A DNA stretch of 64,000 nt from Halanaerobiales bacterium (GCA_023128035.1 JAGMES010000001.1:18262-82261), one strand, 5' to 3'. Shown: positions 27,208 to 36,092, counted from the stretch's first letter. A program made the numbers and translations. Notes: generated by a model not told the origin, from the sequence alone.

Positions 27208-27618
27208 ATGCCTTTTGGTTACTCAGAAAAAATCTTTTCCCGTCCAGCTGTTGAATATATCCCCTTACTTCCACTTGAATCACATAGTATCGAAAAAGAT
27301 TTATTTTTTAAAAAACCTAAATTAATCTTAATACAAAATAATGAATCGAATGGCTCAGTATTATTAAAAGAATTATTACCAGAATTTTCTATAATTACTG
27401 AGGAAGAGTTAGGTTTAGCAGTAATTAACGCTAGTTTTGAAACAATCAAATATCGTGGGAATTATATTTCAGTTGTTATAAAAAATTCTCCTGGGTATCA
27501 TCAAACAATAAAAATTGCAACCCGCTATTTTTATAAATCACATTTAATATTTGTACTTATTGATAAGAACGGAAAAATCTATAGTCAATCACGTTTCAAT
27601 ACCCCTAATAAACGATAA
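27208..27618 (+). CDS. Unknown 136-residue protein in the spore locus
   Basis: ATG start with a strong GGGGAGGGA ribosome site nine bases upstream, downstream of an exact sigma-K-type promoter. The product has no signal peptide, membrane segment or cysteine, and I recognise no family. Its C-terminal half alternates strands (YISVVIKN, HLIFVLIDKNGKIYS), suggesting a small beta-rich domain. It is the only plus-strand gene among the SPOCS genes, and its last 34 bp overlap the 3' end of the convergent SPOCS gene. The promoter makes a late mother-cell (coat or cortex) role likely; that is inference. Confidence 0.7.
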   Translation: MPFGYSEKIFSRPAVEYIPLLPLESHSIEKDLFFKKPKLILIQNNESNGSVLLKELLPEFSIITEEELGLAVINASFETIKYRGNYISVVIKNSPGYHQTIKIATRYFYKSHLIFVLIDKNGKIYSQSRFNTPNKR

Positions 27619-29741
27619 CTCATCTCTAATCCAAAAGAAAGTTTCATTTTTCTTGATTTTTGAGGATGACCCTCTAACATATACTCATAATCTTTAATAA
27701 ATGCACATACTCGAGGTATAACTCGAAACGTTTGATAAAGTTCATCCTCTAATGAAACTTTCTCTGTTATCTCCACTGGAACAGTCAATACCTTCTTCTT
27801 CTGACGTCCCCATATATTTAAATATTTGATCTTAATCTCCGCCTCTCCAACCAATTTCAACTCTTCTCCCGATAATTTAATCTGATAATCTCTTAAGAAC
27901 AACTGTAAATCCTCAATCACCTTTACTTGTTGAAAAAAAACCTTATCGCTAATCGATATTCTATAACTTAAGTTTTTCGCAACACTCCCCATCTGTAAAA
28001 TTGGTCTTAAGCTTTCTTGAAAAACACCTTCACTTACTCCTATCACCAATTTTTCTTCTCGTTTTTGAAAAACTTGATAATCAATATTTATCAAATATTG
28101 AATTCGAATTAAACTACCATCCTCAAGCATCTCCTGATCTAGCACTTGAACTCCAGGATCAACAATGATACTTAGATTCAATAAGGTCTTATTACAAGGC
28201 AAAAAACGATAAAAAGAAAATTGTTTGGAAATATGCATTTCGCCTTCCTGAGTTAAATAATAAATCGCCAATTCTCCTTCTCCCTTAACCACCCAACCCC
28301 CCTGAACAGTTCTAATCTGACAACCTTTAATTCTGCTATCTATTCTTAAAATTTGACTGGCATATCTAAGTAAATAAACCTTTTCCGAATCTTCAAAAAA
28401 AATTTGATCCGCATCAATCAATTCATTAACATAAAATTTTTCTTGGTTTACTTCTTCTAATTCTCCTGATACAGCGGTGATCACCGAATCTAAAAATTGA
28501 TAATAAAAAAAACCTTGATAATCAATCATAGTTTCCATGACTAACTTCTCATTTTGAAATTCCCAAGCTGGAATGGTAATTATGGGATCCATCTGCCAAA
28601 ATCCTTTTATTTCGATATCAAAATTTTTTAGTTGGATTCTTTTATTAATCCTTTTTAACCATTGATGGGAGCATTCCTTTCCTTGAACTGTGATATAAAT
28701 AAGGGTATATTCTAGTTCACCGCTTAAAAGAAGGTTCTCCTTTGTCTGTTCTATCTTTAACTTTTTAAATTCACAGTAAATTTTAATTACTTCTTTTATC
28801 AATAACACCTTTAGCTCAATAACTTCTTTAACCATCTGGTTATCTCTCAGCATCTGGCTAACATTTTCCACCTGTATAGTTTTCAACTCAATATCATCAG
28901 ATAAAGGACATGTAGTTAATTCTCCCGTATAATAGTTGTATTCTTTTTTTTGTAATAATTGAACTGTACAATGATATAACACCATTAATTCTCCATCTTC
29001 TAAAATTAAATCACCTAGACTGATGGTAAGTAATGTTTCATCTGACTTTCTACTCATCTCTTCAGAAATTGGAAGAAAGAAATTTTCTTTTGCCTCAAAA
29101 AAAAAGGTTGCCATTTTTTGCTGATCAGTTACATACTCTCCTTGAAATGAAGAAAAAATATCTATAAGACAACCATTATTAATCAATTCGACTTTATGAT
29201 TTTTAATTAAACCAACCACTTTCGAAACTATAAAAAAATCTTCTGGCAGTATAATAGGGTATATTTTTAAAAAACTCTCCTTAAATTTTCCTACTTTTTT
29301 CAAAAAAAATCCCGATTTTTTTTGAAATTCTTTAATCAGGTTACGATAACACTCTTTAACCTGATATTCAGCCAAAACCAATTTCATTTGAAATTGCTGT
29401 TTTAAAAAAACCTGTCCTTTCGTACGAATTAAATGGTGTTGAATCTTTTCAATGCTAACTTCAATCTCGAAATTCAATAAATTTGTTTCCTTAATATCAG
29501 AAAGGGGAACTAAATAAGTAAAACAATAAATCTGGCTTATGGTTTCTTGCTTAAAACTCATATCTTCAAGAATTGAACCACTTATCATTAGTCCATCTGA
29601 TCTTAGATATTTTTTAACCTCCTTAATTTCGGCATTCAGATTAATATTCTGTTCCACTGAAAGGTTTAGAGGCAGCTCAAAATTAAGAACAAACTGATAG
29701 TTAACTAAATTCACTAATTTTTCTACACAAATCTGTTCCAA
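27585..29741 (-). CDS. Large SPOCS (DUF3794)-like repeat protein
   Basis: A 718-residue protein with about four to five degenerate SPOCS-type units, recognisable by SGSILEDMSFKQET, LSGELEYTLIYITVQGKE, VVKGEGELAIYYLTQEGE and VGEAEIKIKYLNIWG strands. The repeats diverge far more than those in the neighbouring genes, and lysine and phenylalanine are abundant. TTG is the likely start, behind GGAGGGG. There is no signal peptide or membrane segment. It probably belongs to the spore envelope with its neighbours. The family call is moderate because the repeats are weak. Confidence 0.7.
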   Translation of the reverse strand: MEQICVEKLVNLVNYQFVLNFELPLNLSVEQNINLNAEIKEVKKYLRSDGLMISGSILEDMSFKQETISQIYCFTYLVPLSDIKETNLLNFEIEVSIEKIQHHLIRTKGQVFLKQQFQMKLVLAEYQVKECYRNLIKEFQKKSGFFLKKVGKFKESFLKIYPIILPEDFFIVSKVVGLIKNHKVELINNGCLIDIFSSFQGEYVTDQQKMATFFFEAKENFFLPISEEMSRKSDETLLTISLGDLILEDGELMVLYHCTVQLLQKKEYNYYTGELTTCPLSDDIELKTIQVENVSQMLRDNQMVKEVIELKVLLIKEVIKIYCEFKKLKIEQTKENLLLSGELEYTLIYITVQGKECSHQWLKRINKRIQLKNFDIEIKGFWQMDPIITIPAWEFQNEKLVMETMIDYQGFFYYQFLDSVITAVSGELEEVNQEKFYVNELIDADQIFFEDSEKVYLLRYASQILRIDSRIKGCQIRTVQGGWVVKGEGELAIYYLTQEGEMHISKQFSFYRFLPCNKTLLNLSIIVDPGVQVLDQEMLEDGSLIRIQYLINIDYQVFQKREEKLVIGVSEGVFQESLRPILQMGSVAKNLSYRISISDKVFFQQVKVIEDLQLFLRDYQIKLSGEELKLVGEAEIKIKYLNIWGRQKKKVLTVPVEITEKVSLEDELYQTFRVIPRVCAFIKDYEYMLEGHPQKSRKMKLSFGLEMSYRLLGVLKRD

Positions 29742-29764
29742 ATGCCTCCCCTCCTTTCTCTATA

Positions 29765-29793
29765 AATGTATGCCATTATAATAAAAAAAATGA
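29765..29793 (-). promoter_or_regulatory. Sigma-E-type promoter of the 718-residue SPOCS gene
   Basis: On the minus strand TCATTTT (29787-29793) fits the sigma-E -35 KMATATT at six of seven positions. After 14 nt comes CATACATT (29765-29772), seven of eight to CATACAAT. The -35 sits in the T-run of the preceding gene's terminator. Confidence 0.45.
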
Positions 29794-29820
29794 ACGGGTA
29801 AGTTTTCACCTCACCCGTTC
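29783..29820 (-). terminator. Terminator of the 543-residue SPOCS gene
   Basis: GC-rich 8-bp stem GAACGGGT/ACCCGTTC (29792-29799 with 29813-29820), followed on the minus strand by eight or more T's (29783-29790). Confidence 0.85.
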
Positions 29821-29847
29821 TTTAGCTTATAATATAATCTCAAAATA

Positions 29848-31479
29848 TTAACAATCATAACCACCGATAATCTCTGGTATAGCAATTTGAACAGTTTGAG
29901 TAACTTTGACAAAAATTTCTAATACAATTTTTTGTCTTAAGAGAGTACTTGGTGGATCTAGCTCTGGCTTTACAAACTCGATAACTGGATTGATATCAGC
30001 ATCCATACCTGGCTCAGCACCCTGAACATCTACAAAAGTACTAAATGGTACATCTTCACTCTGATGTCTTTCGATATTCTCTTCATCTATGAAGTAAATC
30101 TGCTTGTGAACAATACCTTGGATGATTACTTTATCTCTAATAATAGTACAACGAACATCTTTCACAACCGCATCAATCTCTTTTATTTTAATTGCACAAA
30201 TAGGAAGTTCAAAAACATTTTCTAAAAGAATCTGACATACATTTTCACCAATAACTTCTGGAATCTTTAGGAGAATATCGTCACCAATAACTAGATTTAA
30301 TTGAACTGTTTCAGTAATTTTAACAAAAATCTCAAGAACAATTTCTTGATCAAGAATTGTACCATCATCACTTAGTTCATGTTTGATGAACTCGATAATT
30401 GGATGTATTTGACAGTTGTTGCCAGGTTCTGCACCAGGTACATCTACAAAAGTACTAAATGGTACATCTTCACCAATATGACGTTCAATATCGTCTGTAT
30501 CAATGAAGAAAACCTGTTTATGAACAATCCCCTGTATGATTACTTTATCTTGAATAACCTCACAGGTAATATCCCGCACCTCTGCATCGATATCTACAAC
30601 TTTGATCGCAGGGATAGGTAGTTCCAAGCTATTAGGTACCAGAGTTTGCACAGAGTTTTCTCCAACAACTCTTTCTAATTTAACTAGTGGGCCCTCTCCT
30701 ACTTCTACAAAGATTTGTTGTGTATCAGTTACCTTAACAAAGAATTCAATTACAACTTTCTGATGTAGGACACACCCATCACAAATTAATTCCGTACTGA
30801 TATGTTCGATTACTGGATGAATCTGAACATCCATACTTGGCTCGGCACCAGGTACATCAACAAAGAAGCTAAATGGAATGTCTTCAGATTGATGCCGAAC
30901 AACATTATTTTCATCAACAAAAAAGATTTGCTTATGAAGAATCCCCTGAACAATCACCTTATCCGTAATCACTGTCACTGTAAGGTCACAAATTTTTGCC
31001 TGCACATCTCTAACCTTGATAGCACAGAAATCTAAACACAAATCTGTCACCAACATTTGTTGAGTTGTATTTTCACCTACCACAACAGGCACCTTAACGA
31101 GTTCTAAGCACGATGTATTATTAACCTCAAACATATTGCTCCCCCTTTCTGGTAAGCTATTGGAAAACCTCTCGGGTAATCTTTGAATGTTACTATCAAC
31201 TTGTAAATCAGAATTACAATCCTCTAAAATCCCCCCCCCTTCAGTAGTAGAACATTCAGGTCTATTTTGCATCATCTTGATATATTGGCCTTCTAACTCT
31301 TCTCGAGTAATAGTTGGCGAATTACGCGGTCTAAAGTTTAAGGCTTTTAACCAACTTAAATTTCCAGCTACTGACCAGACTTCTTTAAAATTATCTGTTT
31401 CTTGCCATTGATATAAAAAATATAAACTACTCATCAAAAATCCCATCATCATACACAGCATGACAAACAGTTCGAACAT
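29848..31479 (-). CDS. Membrane-anchored three-repeat SPOCS protein, with a G9 tract joining anchor and repeats
   Basis: As read, 543 residues: a transmembrane segment (about residues 5-24, LFVMLCMMMGFLMSSLYFLY), a ~90-residue linker, then three close SPOCS repeats (each with DKVI(I/V)QG(I/L)(V/L)HKQ, FVDVPGAEPG and EIFVKVT motifs). The ATG at 31479 has AAAGGAGGG before it. A second ATG at 31133 (MFEVNN) has an even better AAAGGGGGAG site and starts exactly where the repeat part begins. The two parts are joined in frame through nine G's (31231-31239 as C's). With one G fewer or more, the anchor part would stop within a few codons. Both a fused and a separate repeat protein may be made. Confidence 0.75.
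   Translation of the reverse strand: MFELFVMLCMMMGFLMSSLYFLYQWQETDNFKEVWSVAGNLSWLKALNFRPRNSPTITREELEGQYIKMMQNRPECSTTEGGGILEDCNSDLQVDSNIQRLPERFSNSLPERGSNMFEVNNTSCLELVKVPVVVGENTTQQMLVTDLCLDFCAIKVRDVQAKICDLTVTVITDKVIVQGILHKQIFFVDENNVVRHQSEDIPFSFFVDVPGAEPSMDVQIHPVIEHISTELICDGCVLHQKVVIEFFVKVTDTQQIFVEVGEGPLVKLERVVGENSVQTLVPNSLELPIPAIKVVDIDAEVRDITCEVIQDKVIIQGIVHKQVFFIDTDDIERHIGEDVPFSTFVDVPGAEPGNNCQIHPIIEFIKHELSDDGTILDQEIVLEIFVKITETVQLNLVIGDDILLKIPEVIGENVCQILLENVFELPICAIKIKEIDAVVKDVRCTIIRDKVIIQGIVHKQIYFIDEENIERHQSEDVPFSTFVDVQGAEPGMDADINPVIEFVKPELDPPSTLLRQKIVLEIFVKVTQTVQIAIPEIIGGYDC
31231..31239 (-). repeat. Homopolymer G9 tract inside the SPOCS gene
   Basis: Nine C's on the plus strand (G9 in the coding strand) encode the Gly-Gly-Gly of TEGGGILED. 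The tract links the membrane-anchor part with the repeat part of the gene. Eight or ten G's would bring a TAG or TAA within about nine codons. Confidence 0.9.
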
Positions 31480-31533
31480 ACCACCATTTCCCTCCTTTCT
31501 CTAATCGTCTAAATATAGCGACTAACTTCTCTA

Positions 31534-31561
31534 TATAGTATGGAGTTAAAGAAATATGTGT
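31534..31561 (-). promoter_or_regulatory. Sigma-K promoter of the membrane-anchored SPOCS gene
   Basis: On the minus strand AC (31560-31561), a 17-nt spacer and CATACTATA (31534-31542) match AC-N16/17-CATANNNTA exactly. It lies 54 nt upstream of the 31479 start. Confidence 0.65.
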
Positions 31562-31699
31562 GAAGAGATTTTTTATGTTTTGAGGAGAAAAAGCGTAGGT
31601 GAGAACGCTAGCATTTTCATCTACACCTTCCTCCGTTCTATAGTATATTACCTGACCTTGCACTCTGTGATTAGATCTTAATCTACTTCGTAATTTTTA

Positions 31700-34003
31700 C
31701 TAGACAATTTCTACAGAAACTACAACATCAACAGGTGTTGGCCCTAGTCCAACTACATCCAATATAAGAATTCTCTTGGTTACAGTCACAATTCCAGGGC
31801 CAGTCACATCTGTCAGTACAGTAATAATTCGCTGATCTGTTACTTTAAATCTAAAGGTAAGTAAAATAATCTGATTCAACGTTGTGCCATCAGGACTTAA
31901 GTCAATCTCAATGTTATTAATTTCAACAAAAGCTTCCGGTACATTAAAGCTAGCTTGAACAGCAGGATTTGTGTAAGTGATATCAAAAGGCACTTCTTCT
32001 GTCTCAATTGCTTCCTCGCCACCTACTGTCTCATAAATTACATCTTTCACTAACGTACCTGTGAAACGAACACCGCCAGCGATAGCCACAGCTGTAAAAT
32101 CTTCAACAATAGCTTCTATATTTAAAATTTCAGCCGCAGGTGATGTCAATTCTACTGAGTTCTCTACTGGTTCTGGTCCAAAGGTTAATAACTCTGGATC
32201 TTCGCCAAGAGGTGTAACAGGAATGATGACAACTTCTGTATTTACCTCAACTTCTTCTGTAACAATTTCTGGCCCGGTTACATTTGTAATAACTTGAACC
32301 TGTTCTGCTTCTGTGGTTCCAAGAATAAATTTAAAGACAATCACTTGATCTAATTGACAACCATGCACTAATTTAAAGCTTAAATTCTCAATTTCTATTT
32401 CCAAATCATCAATATCAGAATCTGGTGTAACTCCTGGGACTTCTATCAAAAATTCAAATGACACGATTTCAGTTATCTGACGCACAATATCATTTAAGTC
32501 TACTACAGTTATTTGTTTAACAACCTCACCACTAATTAAAATTTGACCTTCCAATGCGATAGCTTCTACATTCTGAATTGTTGGTTCTATAGATTTAACT
32601 TTTACAACTGGAAAAGGTAAACAAAATGTATTACTTAAAATCTCTTGAACCTCTACCTCTTCTCCAGAAACAAGACGTATTACCTCACTGGAAATGTTAA
32701 TTGGTAGTATAGCTTCAGGAAGGACTTCTTCAACTAAAAGCTGTTTGGTATTTTCACCAATTACTTCTTTCACTTTCAAAAGAGGCCCACTACCTAGAAC
32801 CACATTAATTTGAGTCATTTCTGTTACTTTTACAAAATATTGAACAACAACTTTTTGATGTACTGAATTATCTGATCTTAGTTCAAAAACGACATCCTCA
32901 ATTACTGAACTAAAATCTACATCATGATCTGGCTCTGCACCAGGGATATCTAAAAAGTTACTAAATTGAACATCTTCTGCTTGATGGCGTTCCATATTAT
33001 TCTGATCAATATAGAAAATCTGTTTATGCAAAATACCCTGCACGATCACTTTATTATTAATTATCACTGTACGTAAATCTCTAAAGGATGCTAAGATCTC
33101 TTTCACTTTAATTGCCTGAAGATTAAGAAAAATGTCGCTAGTAATCAAATCCTGTTTTATCTCTTCTCCAATTACTATCGGCAGTTTAATCAATGGGCCA
33201 ATTCCAGTGCAAATATTCATTTGTATTGTTCGATGTACTTTAGCAAATATTTCAAAAACAATCTCCTGGGATAAAATATCTCCAGGGATTTCATTCAACT
33301 CTCGTTTAATCAATTCTATAGTCACATTTACCTGTACATTATCTCCCAGCTCTGCACCTGGAATATCTATAAATGAACTATATGAAATATCTTCAGCCAC
33401 ATGTCGCTCAACATTTTCTTCATCGACAAAGAAAACTTGTTTATGAATAATCCCTTGAACTATAACTTTATCCCTAATTACTTCTGTATCTGTCACATTG
33501 ATAGTAGCAACTATATCACTAATTTTTATCGCAGATACTGGCAATTCAACTTCATTTGTAACCATTTCCTGTTTTATATTTTCACCAATCACTTCTTCCA
33601 CTTTGACCAGTGAACCATAAGGATCAGTTGCAACATTCAACTGCACCTCTTCTTCAACTTTGATGAAAATTTGTAAAATAATCTTCTGGGCCAATGATCT
33701 CCCATCTTCACTTAATTCAGCTTTGATATGTTCTATAATCACATCTACTTGCGCTTGCATACCAGGTAATGCGCCTGGAATATCAATGAAAGTACTGAAT
33801 TTTACATCTTCAGGAAAATGCCTAACTACACCTTCCAGATCTACAAAAAATATCTGCTTATGAACAACTCCCTGAATTATCACTTTATCCATAATAATAT
33901 CTATCTTAATATCCCTAACATCTGCACGAATCTCTTTAATTTTTTCCGCTTGAACAGGAAGTCTTACTCCCCTAACCTGTTCATTCTTTATTCTACCATT
34001 CAA
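31700..34003 (-). CDS. Five-repeat SPOCS (DUF3794) spore envelope protein
   Basis: A 767-residue protein with six successive ~125-150-residue units. The first three share DKVI(I/V)QG(V/I)(V/I/L)HKQIFF(V/I)D, FSTFIDIPGA and QIF(I/V)KV motifs almost word for word; the later units, starting at LPFPVVKVKSI and VELTSPAAEIL, are much more divergent. The C-terminal end is rich in Val, Thr and Ile. TTG is the start, eight bases after GGGAGG. There is no signal peptide. The protein is acidic and cysteine-poor. It lies just downstream of an exact sigma-K promoter and next to two more SPOCS genes, so a role in late coat or exosporium assembly is likely. The number of units is my count by eye. Confidence 0.8.
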   Translation of the reverse strand: MNGRIKNEQVRGVRLPVQAEKIKEIRADVRDIKIDIIMDKVIIQGVVHKQIFFVDLEGVVRHFPEDVKFSTFIDIPGALPGMQAQVDVIIEHIKAELSEDGRSLAQKIILQIFIKVEEEVQLNVATDPYGSLVKVEEVIGENIKQEMVTNEVELPVSAIKISDIVATINVTDTEVIRDKVIVQGIIHKQVFFVDEENVERHVAEDISYSSFIDIPGAELGDNVQVNVTIELIKRELNEIPGDILSQEIVFEIFAKVHRTIQMNICTGIGPLIKLPIVIGEEIKQDLITSDIFLNLQAIKVKEILASFRDLRTVIINNKVIVQGILHKQIFYIDQNNMERHQAEDVQFSNFLDIPGAEPDHDVDFSSVIEDVVFELRSDNSVHQKVVVQYFVKVTEMTQINVVLGSGPLLKVKEVIGENTKQLLVEEVLPEAILPINISSEVIRLVSGEEVEVQEILSNTFCLPFPVVKVKSIEPTIQNVEAIALEGQILISGEVVKQITVVDLNDIVRQITEIVSFEFLIEVPGVTPDSDIDDLEIEIENLSFKLVHGCQLDQVIVFKFILGTTEAEQVQVITNVTGPEIVTEEVEVNTEVVIIPVTPLGEDPELLTFGPEPVENSVELTSPAAEILNIEAIVEDFTAVAIAGGVRFTGTLVKDVIYETVGGEEAIETEEVPFDITYTNPAVQASFNVPEAFVEINNIEIDLSPDGTTLNQIILLTFRFKVTDQRIITVLTDVTGPGIVTVTKRILILDVVGLGPTPVDVVVSVEIV

Positions 34004-34035
34004 TATTTTAGCCTCCCTTCATTGGTTAGTTACTT

Positions 34036-34063
34036 TATTATATGGCGCATAAGATAGAATTGT
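34036..34063 (-). promoter_or_regulatory. Sigma-K promoter of the five-repeat SPOCS gene
   Basis: On the minus strand AC (34062-34063), a 17-nt spacer and CATATAATA (34036-34044) fit AC-N16/17-CATANNNTA exactly, 33 nt before the TTG start. Confidence 0.65.
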
Positions 34064-34097
34064 TAAAAAAAGCCGATCTGCTTAATGCAGATCGGCT
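34064..34097 (-). terminator. Terminator of the CAP-domain gene
   Basis: Perfect 11-bp stem (34071-34081 with 34087-34097, loop of five) followed on the minus strand by seven T's. Confidence 0.9.
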
Positions 34098-34113
34098 TTG
34101 AGTAAATCATATT

Positions 34114-34992
34114 TTATCTTCCAACAAACATCTGTGTAAACATTTTACCATAAGAACCACCATCGACAATCCCAATTCCAATATGAGTATAAGCAGAATT
34201 TAGGATATTAGCACGATGCCCAGAGCTATTCATCAAATTGGTATGAGCTCTACTTACAGAACCTGCACCAGCTAAATTCTCACCAGCTGTACGATAAACG
34301 ATACCAGCATTTTTCATCATTGTAAAAGGTGAGCCATATGTCGGTGAAGTATGACTAAAGTAATTCTTATCAATCATATCCTTACTCTTCAATCTTGCTA
34401 GTCGAACCAAGTCCATATCGATCTTCAAAAGAACTAGTCCATTCTTATTTCGTTCACTATTAACCAAATCAAACATCTGCTTTTCATCAGCAGTTAATCC
34501 CTGAACTTGACTGTTTGAAGGAGTAGATGGTTTTACAGTCTGAACAGGGGTTGGTTCAGTTGGGGTAGGAGATGGTTTCGAAGGAATAGGCTGAGATACA
34601 GGTGTGTTAACTTTAGTTGTTATTACTTTTTTCAACTCTGCTAACGTTTTAGTATCAACTCGACCTGTTGCACTCAAATTATTTTTCTTCTGGAAATCTA
34701 ATACAGCCTTTAAAGTATAATAACCATATCTACCATTCTCAGTACGTAAATCATATCCTAGATTTTTTAAATACTTTTGTACTTCCAACACCTTAGTTCC
34801 AGTTGAACCATACTTTATTTCAGAACTTGTTGTTCCTGTATAGCTTTTCTGAAAAGTCGGACTACTTGTGGAATATCTAGTAGAATAGTTGGAATCCGAA
34901 TATCGCCAGGTGTATGCTTCGGCTCTTTGGAAAGGAAAAGTTGTGATCATTACCATAGCCAATAATGTGAATATTAGCACTTTTTTTAGCAT
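34114..34992 (-). CDS. Secreted peptidoglycan-binding CAP/SCP (YkwD-type) protein
   Basis: 292 residues: signal peptide (MLKK then a hydrophobic stretch to about residue 25, AEA cleavage), a Ser/Thr/Tyr-rich segment, a PG_binding_1 domain (about 59-112, YGSTGTKVLEVQKYLKNLGY...DTKTLAELKKV), a Pro/Thr linker, and a CAP domain (about 168-292). The CAP part shows NSERNKNGL, SHTSPTYGSP, AGENLAGA and NSSGHRANILN, the family signatures. It should act on or bind the cell wall outside the cell; in B. subtilis and clostridia such proteins are often tied to the spore or wall. The ribosome site GGTAGGAGA precedes the ATG. It has its own terminator, and a broken paralogue tail lies immediately upstream. 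Confidence 0.9.
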   Translation of the reverse strand: MLKKVLIFTLLAMVMITTFPFQRAEAYTWRYSDSNYSTRYSTSSPTFQKSYTGTTSSEIKYGSTGTKVLEVQKYLKNLGYDLRTENGRYGYYTLKAVLDFQKKNNLSATGRVDTKTLAELKKVITTKVNTPVSQPIPSKPSPTPTEPTPVQTVKPSTPSNSQVQGLTADEKQMFDLVNSERNKNGLVLLKIDMDLVRLARLKSKDMIDKNYFSHTSPTYGSPFTMMKNAGIVYRTAGENLAGAGSVSRAHTNLMNSSGHRANILNSAYTHIGIGIVDGGSYGKMFTQMFVGR

Positions 34993-35074
34993 GTTTCTCC
35001 TACCTTTCTTTAATTTTATTACTATGAGTAGTATAACATAAGCACTCTTAATAAAACTAGCTGTAAATCATGGC

Positions 35075-35105
35075 AAAAAAAGAACTCCTGCTGAAACAGA
35101 AGTCC
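35075..35105 (-). terminator. Terminator after the broken CAP gene
   Basis: Nine-pair stem with two G-U pairs on the minus strand (35082-35090 with 35097-35105), then seven T's. The same hairpin with near-identical sequence occurs after pilO at 40068-40099. Confidence 0.7.
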
Positions 35106-35113
35106 TCACCTTA

Positions 35114-35172
35114 TTTGAATAAATTGTTGTACAAACATTTTTCCACAAATTGAACTAGAGATTGAAATGCTG
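35114..35172 (-). pseudogene. Tail of a broken CAP-domain gene
   Basis: Reading the minus strand gives SISISSSICGKMFVQQF then IQIR and a TGA stop. This lines up with the end of the neighbouring CAP protein (IGIVDGGSYGKMFTQMFVGR). Nothing upstream of about 35175 keeps the frame, so only the last ~20 codons survive, followed by an intact terminator. The rest of 34993-35345 shows no gene. Confidence 0.55.
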
Positions 35173-35345
35173 GACTTTCAACCTGACTAACACCTCCCGA
35201 GCGAAGAGTATATCATCTTCTTTGCAGGAAGCGAAGGGTAATTTTTGCTCTTTTGTTAGATATTTTTTATACTTAACTCAGATAAGTTTCGATAAAATAA
35301 TCTATCACTAATAAAATCCTACCTTTATAATATAAGGTAGGATTT

Positions 35346-35819
35346 TTAAGCATTTTTCTTATTAAATTCTCTTTCAGTTCTCTCCATTATCCCTTTTATG
35401 CTTTTATACATATAAGACAGTTCACATTTTTCACAGTTTGACTTACATGTTTTACAGCTTTCTATTTCTTTAATGTCCAACATTTTGCTTATTCTTATAT
35501 TTATTTCCCTTAATTCTTTTTCATTTAATCCATCTTCATTCATTATTTTAAATAGCATCGACCTATGTACAAATCTAGCGTCACTTAAAACCAGAACTCT
35601 TTCATAAATAGTCCCATCGTCTTTTATATGAGGAAAGTAATATAAGTCATAAAAATCCTCATCTCTATTTTTTATTTTGTTGTACTCTAATAATGCTTTG
35701 TTATAATCCTTAACATATGAATAATTATCTGGCACAGGTTGTCTTAAAGATTGAATAGGGATAATGAATATATTATCAGTAAATTCATTTGTGAATTCTA
35801 TATTTTGTAACATTAGCAC
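35346..35819 (-). CDS. Unknown 157-residue protein with a four-cysteine motif
   Basis: No family recognised. The last third holds CKTCKSNCEKC (CxxCx3CxxC), a possible metal or Fe-S site, followed by a basic helix (IMERTEREFNKK). The middle part is strand-rich and includes YYFPHIKDDGTIYERVLVLSDARF. It is the last gene of a three-gene set, 18 bp after the 81-residue protein. AGGAAAGTGC lies before the first ATG; a second ATG two codons on is possible. Confidence 0.65.
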   Translation of the reverse strand: MLMLQNIEFTNEFTDNIFIIPIQSLRQPVPDNYSYVKDYNKALLEYNKIKNRDEDFYDLYYFPHIKDDGTIYERVLVLSDARFVHRSMLFKIMNEDGLNEKELREINIRISKMLDIKEIESCKTCKSNCEKCELSYMYKSIKGIMERTEREFNKKNA

Positions 35820-35837
35820 TTTCCTAGCTTTTGCTCT

Positions 35838-36083
35838 TTAAACAACAAATACTTCTGGCGAATATGGCTTGCCCCCATCAAAAACTGGTTCAAATCCATA
35901 TTCTTTAATTACCAATTTTCCCCCAAACTCAGAGTTGACATGTAATTCTTTACTTTTCAAAACACTTCTATCAGTATCATCATCAAATTCAAAAAAGCCT
36001 AAAGGTAATTTCTCATTAAATTCAAAACCAGATCTTACAACAATATTACTCTTTAAATCAGAATCTTTTATAGTTTGACCCAT
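35838..36083 (-). CDS. Unknown 81-residue acidic protein
   Basis: I place the start at the ATG at 36081-36083, six bases after GTAGGTG; an in-frame GTG three codons earlier is the alternative. The sequence MGQTIKDSDLKSNIVV...SPEVFVV has no cysteine and no signal peptide, and I recognise no family. The upstream small gene stops only ten bases before it, so translation is probably coupled. Confidence 0.6.
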   Translation of the reverse strand: MGQTIKDSDLKSNIVVRSGFEFNEKLPLGFFEFDDDTDRSVLKSKELHVNSEFGGKLVIKEYGFEPVFDGGKPYSPEVFVV

Positions 36084-36092
36084 AAAAAACAC

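Noticed and set aside
27219..27449. 76-codon minus-strand frame opposite the small spore-locus gene
   Set aside because: The plus-strand frame has a strong ribosome site and a sigma-K promoter; this one has neither.
31427..31663. 78-codon minus-strand frame starting with GTG upstream of the anchored SPOCS gene
   Set aside because: It has no ribosome site, it spans the exact sigma-K promoter and the ribosome site of the next gene, and its end overlaps that gene in another frame.
35838..36083. RiPP precursor for the small operon
   Set aside because: The 81-residue protein has no cysteine, no leader/core split and no double-Gly site, and no recognisable modifying enzyme lies next to it.
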